54,608 nucleotides of DNA, taken from contig CADCCQ010000019.1 of NCBI GenBank assembly GCA_902799955.1, positions 1 through 54,608 of the forward strand, in the 5' to 3' direction. This DNA is from an uncultured bacterium (GTDB lineage: Bacteria > Verrucomicrobiota > Kiritimatiellia > RFP12 > UBA1067). The position numbers were made by a program, and so were the translations under genes. Shown piece after piece: positions 40,501 through 46,931 of the stretch (positions are counted from its first letter, which is position 1; every line of letters begins with the position of its first letter). The notes beneath the pieces were generated by a model. It was not told where the DNA came from and searched no databases. It saw nothing but the letters and a program-made list of their open reading frames with translations.

Positions 40501-41240
40501 TATTGCTCAACCTTTTTGTCCTTTACCCAGACATGAGTCCCTGCGCCGCCTACTTCAAAACGTTCGATTACACGAAGTAGTTTTGATAGCTGCGAGTACC
40601 CATAATTGCGGCTGTCGAAGTCTGGCTTCTTCTTGATGATGAGCGTACCAAGATGTGAGAGCAGGGCCTGTCCGCTTTCGTTGGCGGATTCCTGTATACA
40701 CTGCGCAATGAAATTGACCGTCTTAGTGGGGATCGGTTTCGTCTGTGGCTGTGCTGAAGGAACTGCAATCTTTCCCGCCGTGTTCGTTTGTTCCTGTACC
40801 GGTGGCACGGGAGGCACAAGTACATCAACATATATGAACTTGTCGCAAGCCTTGATGAATGGCTTGGGGGTCTTAGATTCGCCTATACCCAACACCATCT
40901 TACCAGATTCACGCAATCGCAAGGCAAGCGGAGTAAAGTCACTGTCGCTTGACACGATGACAAAACCATCCACAACATCGTTATGGAGGATATCCATAGC
41001 CTCGATTATCAACGCCACATCAGTCGAGTTCTTTCCCGTCGTGTAGGCATATTGCTGAACCGGAACCGCTCCGACATCAAGGAGCGCGTCTTTCCAGTTG
41101 GCGAGCCTTGCCCAGTCACCGTAGGCATGTTTGATTGTCGGCATACCATATTTGGCCACCTCACCCATGATGGGTTTAAGGTTCTTGACCGATGCATTAT
41201 CCGCATCAATAAGGACAGCAAGTTTCTTTTCGCTTTGCAT
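40500..41240 (-). CDS. NYN (PIN-like) nuclease-type protein with LOTUS/OST-HTH domain
   Basis: This is 246 residues. The NYN domain spans about 6-150: VLIDADNAS (catalytic-type Asp 12 and 14), KNSTDVALIIEAMDIL and GFVIVSSDSDFTPLALRLRE, with the acidic residues of RNA-cleaving NYN proteins present. A Pro/Gln linker (about 150-175) leads to an OST-HTH/LOTUS domain (SHLGTLIIKKKPDFDSRNYGYSQLSKLLRVI), which binds RNA or partner proteins. GGAGGAG precedes the ATG. It lies between the two halves of a KilA-N gene. Bacterial relatives are often linked to defence or RNA turnover, but targets are unknown. Confidence 0.86.
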   Translation of the reverse strand: MQSEKKLAVLIDADNASVKNLKPIMGEVAKYGMPTIKHAYGDWARLANWKDALLDVGAVPVQQYAYTTGKNSTDVALIIEAMDILHNDVVDGFVIVSSDSDFTPLALRLRESGKMVLGIGESKTPKPFIKACDKFIYVDVLVPPVPPVQEQTNTAGKIAVPSAQPQTKPIPTKTVNFIAQCIQESANESGQALLSHLGTLIIKKKPDFDSRNYGYSQLSKLLRVIERFEVGGAGTHVWVKDKKVEQ

Positions 41241-41257
41241 TGCTTCTCCTCCCTATT

Positions 41258-41392
41258 CTACGAAGTGATTGTCTGCTGCGTGTCCTCCGACTTGATTTTC
41301 GCCATGTCGGTAAGGCAAACGAAGTCCTCGCCGTTGATCTTCACGACGCGGACGACAGTTCCCTTGATGTCGAGTTTGCCTGCCTTCTTCAT
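41258..41392 (-). pseudogene. 5' part of a KilA-N domain gene
   Basis: The frame encodes 44 residues: KKAGKLDIKGTVVRVVKING, then EDFVCLTDMAKIKSEDTQQTI. This is the beginning of a KilA-N domain (the EDFISLTDMA motif), stopped by a TAG at 41258. AGGA lies 7 nt before the ATG. The C-terminal half of such a gene lies at 40093-40500, on the far side of the NYN gene. Confidence 0.72.
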
Positions 41393-41444
41393 TTGCATTC
41401 CTTTCTGATACGGTCGTCGCGTTCTTTGCGGCCATGGCCCACAA

Positions 41445-42389
41445 TCACTTTGCCGCCTGCACGGCCGTGGCGGCGATGGTGTTGACGATGTCTTCGACGG
41501 AACAGCCGCGCGAGAGGTCGTTGCACGGTCCGGCGAGTCCCTGAAGGACGGCGAAGCATGACGCGCCGCCCAGACGTTGGGCGATCTTGTAGCCGATGTT
41601 GCCAGCCTGCAGGTCCGGGAACACGAGCACGTTCGCCCGCCCGGCCACAGAACTCCCCTTCGCCTTGAGCGCCGCCACCTCGGAGACGAGGGCGGCGTCC
41701 AGCTGCAGTTCCCCGTCGAGAAGAAGGTCCGGCGCGAGGTCATGGGCGATTGCCGTCGCCTCTCGCACCTTGTCGACGAGCTCATGCTCCGCGCTTCCCT
41801 TGGACGAGAACGACAGCATGGCGACGCGCGGCTCCTCGAAGTCGCAGAGCGCGCGGGCGGTGTTCGCCGTCGCCACCGCGATGTTCGCAAGCTCCTCGGC
41901 GTTCGGGCACGGGTTTACCACGCAGTCCGCCAGGACCAGAAGCCCGTTCTCCCCGAACTGCGTATACGGACTCTCCAGCAGGAAAGCGGAGGAGACGAGT
42001 TTCATCCCCGGCGCGGTCTTGATGATCTGCAGCGCCGGACGAAGCATGTCGCCCGTCGAATGAACGGCACCAGACACGAGACCGTCCGCATCGCCTTCCT
42101 TGACCATCATCATTCCGTAGTACATCGGATTGGCCACCAGTTTGGCGGCCGCCTCCTCGGTGAGGCCCTTCACCTTGCGGAGTTCGTACAGCGCGCCAAC
42201 GTATGCATCGAAACGGGACTTGTTCTCCGCGCTTGTTATGATCTCGGGCGTGAGCAGAATCGGCTCTGCCACGCCTTCCTCCGCGACAATGCGCGCAGCC
42301 TCGACCGTGCGCGGTTCGTCGCCTTCGGGCAGCACGATGCGCTTCACCGATGCGCGCGCCTTCTCCTTGATTTTATTCACCACTTCCAT
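41445..42389 (-). CDS. pta: Phosphate acyltransferase (Pta/Ptb family)
   Basis: This is 314 residues from the ATG at 42389 (GGAGGG upstream). RIVLPEGDEPRTVEAARIVAEEGVAEPILL, GDADGLVSGAVHSTGDMLRPALQIIK, VLADCVVNPCPNAEELANIA, AMLSFSSKGSAEH and NVLVFPDLQAGNIGYKIAQRLGG are Pta signatures. It converts acetyl-CoA (or another acyl-CoA) and phosphate to the acyl phosphate. The next gene upstream is butyrate kinase, so butyryl-CoA is a possible substrate. It starts 17 bp after the buk stop. Confidence 0.88.
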   Translation of the reverse strand: MEVVNKIKEKARASVKRIVLPEGDEPRTVEAARIVAEEGVAEPILLTPEIITSAENKSRFDAYVGALYELRKVKGLTEEAAAKLVANPMYYGMMMVKEGDADGLVSGAVHSTGDMLRPALQIIKTAPGMKLVSSAFLLESPYTQFGENGLLVLADCVVNPCPNAEELANIAVATANTARALCDFEEPRVAMLSFSSKGSAEHELVDKVREATAIAHDLAPDLLLDGELQLDAALVSEVAALKAKGSSVAGRANVLVFPDLQAGNIGYKIAQRLGGASCFAVLQGLAGPCNDLSRGCSVEDIVNTIAATAVQAAK

Positions 42390-42406
42390 GCAAGGATCCC
42401 TCCGGA

Positions 42407-43522
42407 TCAAAGATCCATTCCTTCAAAACCCTGCCACACGTCGCGGCCGGAATACGTGAGCGCCGCGCATTCCCCGCGCAGCACCTTGAGCGCAGAGAGC
42501 CCCAGCGCCTCCTGCTCCATCTCGCCAGGATACGCACTGACGGGCGCGATGAATCCGCAGCGCTTCTCTATGCCTTCGACGACATCGGCAAAGCGGACAA
42601 GCCCGCCGGTGAGGAGGATGCCATCCACCTTCCCGCAGAGGACCACCGCCATCTCGCCGATCAGCTTGCTGACCTGGTAGATCATCGTGTCCCAGACGAG
42701 CGTCGCCTTCCTGTCGCCTTTCTCCACGAGCGCGTGGATCGTGTCCGAGTTTGACGTCCCGAAGAAATCGACGAATCCGCCGGAGCGCGTACAGCGGAGG
42801 CGCAGTTCGTCGACGGAATGCGTCTCAAGGTAGTTGAGCACCGTCAGGACCGGCAGCGATCCGATGCGGGTTGGGGTGAATGCGCCATCTCCGTCCGCGC
42901 CCATGTTGCTGTCCACAAGCCTGCCGCGCTCGTGGGCGGCCACGGTGATGCCGCCGTCTATGTGAGCGACGATGAAGTTGCAGTCCTCGTATCTGCGGCC
43001 GATCTTCGCGGCGTGGAACTCGGCCACGGCTTTCTGATTCAGGCAGTGCGTGTGCGAAAAGCGGTACACACCCTTTATGCCCGTAAGCCGTGCGTAGTCG
43101 TTGAACTCGTCCACGGTGGTGGAGTTTAGAGTGAATGCGGACTTTCCGAACTCCTCCGCGAACTTCCACGCAAGCATCACGCCGAGCTTGGCGGGATGCT
43201 CCGAACCGTCAACGCCCTTGACGGCGTCGTCGTAGAGGTTCTGGTCGACGCGTATGACGCCGCTTGGCTGGGAGTGCGTTCCTCCGCAGCGTCCGACGAA
43301 CGCATCGATCGTGTCGGGGTCGACGCCCTCGTCCTTGAGCATATCAAGGATCACGCCACGCCGGAACGGCATCTGGTCGTTGACGTGCGAGAACTTCAGG
43401 AGCTCAGAGGCTTCGTGGAAGAGCTTCCGCTCGAAGACAGACGTCTCGTCCTCGAAGAGGCTGACTTTCGTCGAAGTCGAACCCGGGTTTATGACAAGCA
43501 GCCTGTATTTGCCGTCTTTCAT
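42407..43522 (-). CDS. buk: Butyrate kinase
   Basis: This is 371 residues from the ATG at 43522 (GAGGT 5 nt ahead). The ASKHA-fold kinase pattern of Buk is clear: LVINPGSTSTKVSLFEDE, VGRCGGTHSQPSGVIRV, AHIDGGITVAAHERGRLVDSN, GAFTPTRIGSLP, RCTRSGGFVDFFGTSNSD and VDGILLTGGLVRF. It makes ATP from butyryl phosphate (or branched acyl phosphates). With the Pta-family gene it forms a fermentation module of acyl-CoA to acid and ATP. Confidence 0.92.
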   Translation of the reverse strand: MKDGKYRLLVINPGSTSTKVSLFEDETSVFERKLFHEASELLKFSHVNDQMPFRRGVILDMLKDEGVDPDTIDAFVGRCGGTHSQPSGVIRVDQNLYDDAVKGVDGSEHPAKLGVMLAWKFAEEFGKSAFTLNSTTVDEFNDYARLTGIKGVYRFSHTHCLNQKAVAEFHAAKIGRRYEDCNFIVAHIDGGITVAAHERGRLVDSNMGADGDGAFTPTRIGSLPVLTVLNYLETHSVDELRLRCTRSGGFVDFFGTSNSDTIHALVEKGDRKATLVWDTMIYQVSKLIGEMAVVLCGKVDGILLTGGLVRFADVVEGIEKRCGFIAPVSAYPGEMEQEALGLSALKVLRGECAALTYSGRDVWQGFEGMDL

Positions 43523-43549
43523 TTTTACCTCTTGCAAGAAGCTTTAGAG

Positions 43550-43918
43550 TTACTCTTCTGTCGGCCTTGCGGCGTAGTCGATTGTGACGCCGATGCCGAA
43601 GTGGACATAGTAGTCCGGGTATCCGGCGACCGGAATCCAGAACGTGGTCATGCGCGGGGCGGTCTCCGTCTTTTCCGTGTAGAGCCACGTCGTCGTTCCG
43701 ACCTTGCGCATCTGCGCCTGGCGGCAGAGGCCGGCTTTCAACCCTGGGCACCCCTGCGCACATACGACGCCGGGCTTGCGTCCGTAACGCTCGCACGCCG
43801 GGTTGACCGCGACCACGCGGTACGTCTTGTGGCACAGCTGCACGGGCTCGGGGAGTCCGTCGTACATGAGGTGGAAGGCCTCGCTCAGCTTCGCCTCGAG
43901 TTCTTCTTGCTCTGTCAT
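43550..43918 (-). CDS. Small Cys-containing PAS-like protein
   Basis: This is 122 residues. The order VQLCHKTYRVVAVNPACERYG, then a Cys-rich middle (GVVCAQGCPGLKAGLCRQAQ), then TTTWLYTEK and YPDYYVHFGIGVTIDY fits a single PAS fold. The five Cys could bind an iron-sulfur cluster or sense redox state. It is 27 bp ahead of buk and in the same direction, so a sensor role for the fermentation genes is possible. I do not recognise a named family. Confidence 0.6.
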   Translation of the reverse strand: MTEQEELEAKLSEAFHLMYDGLPEPVQLCHKTYRVVAVNPACERYGRKPGVVCAQGCPGLKAGLCRQAQMRKVGTTTWLYTEKTETAPRMTTFWIPVAGYPDYYVHFGIGVTIDYAARPTEE

Positions 43919-43946
43919 TATGGTCTCCTTTCCTGGGATTGGTAAT

Positions 43947-43952
43947 AGTATA
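43947..43952 (-). promoter_or_regulatory. Extended -10 promoter of the PAS-like/buk/pta operon
   Basis: TGGTATACT on the minus strand (TATACT at 43947-43952) has no clear -35 box. Its transcript would carry GGAAAGGAGA ahead of the ATG at 43918. Confidence 0.5.
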
Positions 43953-44053
43953 CCATAATTTGCATTTCCATTTCTCGTCTAGCGTATGTTTATTGCGATG
44001 CAAGACGAGATTCCTCAATTGAATCCCATGCGGCAATAGAAATGGCGAACAGG

Positions 44054-44635
44054 CTAAGCGCCAACAACATCAGTGAGCGGGATGTCGTGCGGCTCCGCAG
44101 GGAAGTCATCGACAATCTGAAACGAATAGGCTACGCCTATCTTGGCGGCGTCTTTCGGCGCGGATGCGAGAAAGCGGTCGTACCATCCACCGCCATAGCC
44201 GAGGCGCTTGCCGCCGCGAGTAAAAGCAAGGCCGGGGATGATCCACGCAGAGACTTCCTTCGGCTCGACGACGTCAGCATCGAACGGCTCGCGGATTCCC
44301 ATCGGGCCAAGTCGAAGATTCTTCTCGTCCAGCCCCTTCAATTTCGCCAGCTCGTAAGTCTCGCCATTCCAGCGCGGCGCAACCACTTCGACGCCCGCGC
44401 GAAGCATGTACTCGATGAAAGGGTCGATGTTGATTTCATCGGACGACGCGAGATAAACGGCGAGCGCTCCGACGAAGTTTAGCGAATCAGCCATCACGCC
44501 GATGTCGCGTCGTGCCTTGAGCTTTTCGCAGATGGCGGCATCCGCCGCGGCCTTCTCGTCCGCAGCCATCCCCTTCCGCCGCGCCTTCATTTCGCGCCGA
44601 ATCGAAGCCTTGACGTTGTCGCTTGCGCTATTCAT
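44054..44635 (-). CDS. 5-formyltetrahydrofolate cyclo-ligase
   Basis: This is a 193-residue MTHFS (YgfA) family enzyme, converting 5-formyl-THF to 5,10-methenyl-THF with ATP. Signs are KASIRREMKARRKGM at the N-terminus, AVYLASSDEINIDPFI, WIIPGLAFTRGGKRLGYGGGWYDRFLA (the GYGGGxYDR loop) and VDDFPAEPHDIPLTDVV. The length is typical. Small ORFs that trail an AlbA_2 gene lie just upstream in the same direction. Confidence 0.92.
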   Translation of the reverse strand: MNSASDNVKASIRREMKARRKGMAADEKAAADAAICEKLKARRDIGVMADSLNFVGALAVYLASSDEINIDPFIEYMLRAGVEVVAPRWNGETYELAKLKGLDEKNLRLGPMGIREPFDADVVEPKEVSAWIIPGLAFTRGGKRLGYGGGWYDRFLASAPKDAAKIGVAYSFQIVDDFPAEPHDIPLTDVVGA

Positions 44636-44646
44636 AATTTCACCAA

Positions 44647-44790
44647 TTAACCTATCACCACCAGGCCCACGCCCAACGACGCGATGCCCAGAACGCCAGC
44701 GGGGATTGTCACCAGCTTTTCCGGCGGCGTATCGGACACGAGGCCACAGGCGGCCAGCACGGCGCGGTTTTTCGCATCACATGCATTCAC
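44647..44790 (-). CDS. Possible 47-residue protein with C-terminal membrane segment
   Basis: A GTG start has GAGGAG about 9 nt upstream. The frame reads NACDAKNRAVLAACGLVSD, then TPPEKLVTI, then a hydrophobic end (AGVLGIASLGVGLVVIG). It ends 11 bp ahead of the cyclo-ligase ATG. It may be a true small membrane peptide or the tail of a lost gene. Confidence 0.35.
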   Translation of the reverse strand: MNACDAKNRAVLAACGLVSDTPPEKLVTIPAGVLGIASLGVGLVVIG

Positions 44791-44872
44791 GCTGCCATGG
44801 CTCCTCGCCCCTGAAGTAGCCTCCCAACTCTCTCAATATGGAATCATCGTAGGACATCAGATGCTCTTTCAC
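44777..44872 (-). CDS. Possible 31-residue peptide overlapping its neighbours
   Basis: A GTG at 44872 overlaps the stop of the 69-residue gene as GTGA. The frame encodes KEHLMSYDDSILRELGGYF, then RGEEPWQRECM. It overlaps the next small frame by 14 nt. Chain-like overlaps suggest coupling, but at this length chance is not excluded. Confidence 0.25.
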   Translation of the reverse strand: MKEHLMSYDDSILRELGGYFRGEEPWQRECM

Positions 44873-45078
44873 ACTGTCTCATCAGAATAAACTAGACGCT
44901 TGCCATCCTCGCGAACACATCCACACTTGAACAAACCTTCAACAACAGCTGCCACATCATCTTCCGAAAGCGTTTTATGAAACAGCGCCCTACCGATCTT
45001 CACTTCATTGGCAATCCACGGCGCATGGCCGTCGGCGCAGAGCGTGAATGGCAAACTTTCCGTCATACCAACGCTCAT
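44869..45078 (-). CDS. Small protein coupled to the AlbA_2 gene, unknown function
   Basis: This is 69 residues with its ATG overlapping the AlbA_2 stop as ATGA. It contains ANEVKIGRALFHKTLSEDDVAAVVEGLFKCGCV and ends LVYSDETV. No family is recognised. The tight overlap suggests it works with the AlbA_2 protein. Confidence 0.5.
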   Translation of the reverse strand: MSVGMTESLPFTLCADGHAPWIANEVKIGRALFHKTLSEDDVAAVVEGLFKCGCVREDGKRLVYSDETV

Positions 45079-46778
45079 GGCAAGACCTCCCAGTAACCAT
45101 TCTTACGGGCACCGCGACGGATTATATAATGCTCTTTTATCAAAATAGCAATAGCATTTGTTATTGCTGTCCGCGACAGACCGAGTTTACTGATTAGGGC
45201 TTGCTGTGTAGAAAACCCGTCTTCCAATAGCGCTTGGAAAACCTGCCTACACGACGCTGGCAATTCCTTAAGCAACCTTCTCTCATCTTGTTTATTACCA
45301 CCCTCTGATTTATTGTCTCCCTCAGCGTTATTGTCCACTTTATTGTCCACTTCACTGCCGCCGTCAGCGTTATTGTCCACTTTATTGTCCACTTTATTGT
45401 CCACTTCACTGCCGCCGTCAGCGTTATTAGCCACTTTATTGTCACCCTCTAGGTTATTGTCTACTTCTGGTCGGATTCTGGTCGGGTTCTGGTCGGGCTC
45501 GGAACCGTTTTCTGGTCGGGTTACAGTATCATTTTCAGTATCATCATCGGTAGTGACAACGATTACAGTCCTATCTGGGTCGTATGATTCGGTGATCTTG
45601 GGCTCGGCGTAGCCGTACTTCTTCCACAGTCCATGGAGGTTTGCAAGGCCCATACCGGAACGTTCACCAATATCGACCAGCGCGAAGATGTTGAAAATAG
45701 CCGTGTTGCGCGCATCGCTCGTTCCGCCGGCAACAGCAACGGACTTGCTGATGCGCATTGTGCCGGGATTTGAGAAGGTAATCGTGCGGAAGTGCTTCTC
45801 CACGACAATCCCGCGCCGCCCGTGGTAGTCGGCGTGTATGAGCGCGTTGGCAAGGACTTCACGCAGGGCTTTGTGGACAGGAGTGTCGTCGATGCGCGTG
45901 ATACCGTCGGCGGCGATCTTGAACGGCACCTTGACGTCCCCTGTCACGCGGTCGTGTATCTTGAAGAAGAAGTCGTAGATGTTTCCGCTCCACGTCGCGT
46001 CGTGTGCGGCCACGCGGTCGTTCCAGCGTGTCTCGTTAGACAGCCGCTCGCGGTAGTCGAGGAAGTAGTCGGGCAACACGCGCATGATGGTCACGAAGTC
46101 GCCGAAGCAGACGAGTCCCGCGAGCGTCGGATGGACTTTCCCGTCCGGACATTGCCTTGCCGCGCCGATCTTGGTGAGGAACTCGTCGTCTGGCAGGTCG
46201 TTCCACACGTGGCCGACCTTGAAATTGGAGAACCTTCCACGATACCGGCGGATCGTCTCCGCGTTCAGGTCGGAAACCAGCAGCTCGTCAAGTACGCACA
46301 TGTCGGCCGTCTCCGCGCACTGGTCGCGTAGCATCGCCTTGACGGCCTCGCGCGAGCAATGGTAGTCGCCCTCACCGTTGCGGCGGAACGTCCCCTTGAA
46401 CACGTCCTCGCCCACATACACCGGCCTGGCCTCGCGCGGCGCGCGCGGCACCTCGATGACGACCACCGTCTTGCGTCCGCATTTCACCGGATAAACGTAG
46501 TGCCCGAAGAAGATGCTATAGCTGACCTTCTCAAGGTTGTTCGCGGCAGACCAGAAATCGTCGATCAGCTTGTGCGCGTCTGACACGCCCTCGATCGAAT
46601 ACGTCTTGTTCTTCCCCTCGCGGATTCCCAGAATGATCGTCCCGCCGTCCGTGTTGCAAAAGGCGCTGTATGTCTCCCAGAGGTTGTCGGGCAATTCAGA
46701 GGCAGCGCGTTTAAATTCAACGCGTTCGTCTTCCTTCTTTCCAATGAGGCTGCGTATATGCGTTCCCGTCAATTTCAA
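45075..46778 (-). CDS. AlbA_2/ATPase-domain regulator with expanded repeat linker
   Basis: This is 567 residues from TTG 46778, with AGGAGG about 9 nt ahead. An AlbA_2 domain covers 1-150 (DERVEFKRAASELPDNLWETYSAFCNTDGGTIILGI). A GHKL-like region follows (LREVLANALIHADYHGRRGIVVEKHFRTITFSNPG, ERSGMGLANLHGLWKKYG). From about 415 to 490 is an acidic, Asn-rich linker made of VDNKVDNK and NNADGGSE repeats. A winged helix ends the protein (STQQALISKLGLSRTAITNAIAILIKEHYIIRRGARKNGYWEVLP). It is downstream of a copy of the DUF4143 gene's promoter, so both may be co-regulated. Confidence 0.83.
   Translation of the reverse strand: MKLTGTHIRSLIGKKEDERVEFKRAASELPDNLWETYSAFCNTDGGTIILGIREGKNKTYSIEGVSDAHKLIDDFWSAANNLEKVSYSIFFGHYVYPVKCGRKTVVVIEVPRAPREARPVYVGEDVFKGTFRRNGEGDYHCSREAVKAMLRDQCAETADMCVLDELLVSDLNAETIRRYRGRFSNFKVGHVWNDLPDDEFLTKIGAARQCPDGKVHPTLAGLVCFGDFVTIMRVLPDYFLDYRERLSNETRWNDRVAAHDATWSGNIYDFFFKIHDRVTGDVKVPFKIAADGITRIDDTPVHKALREVLANALIHADYHGRRGIVVEKHFRTITFSNPGTMRISKSVAVAGGTSDARNTAIFNIFALVDIGERSGMGLANLHGLWKKYGYAEPKITESYDPDRTVIVVTTDDDTENDTVTRPENGSEPDQNPTRIRPEVDNNLEGDNKVANNADGGSEVDNKVDNKVDNNADGGSEVDNKVDNNAEGDNKSEGGNKQDERRLLKELPASCRQVFQALLEDGFSTQQALISKLGLSRTAITNAIAILIKEHYIIRRGARKNGYWEVLP
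45310..45460. repeat. Tandem repeats encoding the AlbA_2 linker
   Basis: Units of 12 bases (on the plus strand TTATTGTCCACT) alternate with a longer unit covering CACTGCCGCCGTCAGCG. All are multiples of three, so copy changes alter linker length without a frameshift. Confidence 0.8.
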
Positions 46779-46808
46779 GATTCCAGACCTCCTGAAGTCA
46801 CATTACGG

Positions 46809-46865
46809 TCACGCGGCATCCACCAATCGTAGCGAGTTTCTTTTGTTGTTGCTTATACGTTCCAT
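46809..46865 (-). pseudogene. Copy of the first codons of the DUF4143 gene
   Basis: The frame gives MERISNNKRNSLRLVDAA and a stop. The bases around the ATG and the whole promoter match those at 50989, where the gene continues as MERIYNKL. It is a truncated duplicate that now acts as a leader for the AlbA_2 gene 31 bp downstream. Confidence 0.7.
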
Positions 46866-46872
46866 TTGCTGT

Positions 46873-46901
46873 AGTATACCAAATTTGACCATTACTGGCA
46901 A
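46873..46901 (-). promoter_or_regulatory. Duplicated leaderless-type promoter ahead of the AlbA_2 gene
   Basis: TTGCCA (46896-46901), 17 nt, TATACT (46873-46878) with extended TGG, then 7 nt to an ATG. Between the boxes only a few bases differ from the DUF4143 promoter at 50997-51025. Confidence 0.65.
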
Positions 46902-46931
46902 GTACTAAAATCAACTGTAAAATGGGCTGGT

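Noticed and set aside
41258..41890. A 210-residue minus-strand frame running into pta
   Set aside because: Only its last 44 residues (the KilA-N start) are protein-like; the rest is an out-of-frame shadow of pta.
45120..45130. TATATAAT-like string as a promoter
   Set aside because: It lies inside the winged-helix codons of the AlbA_2 gene with no -35 box and no gene placed to use it.
45310..45460. Short regular repeats that could be taken for a CRISPR array
   Set aside because: Units are 12-17 bases, have no unique spacers, and are translated as a VDNK/NADGGSE linker in an intact gene.
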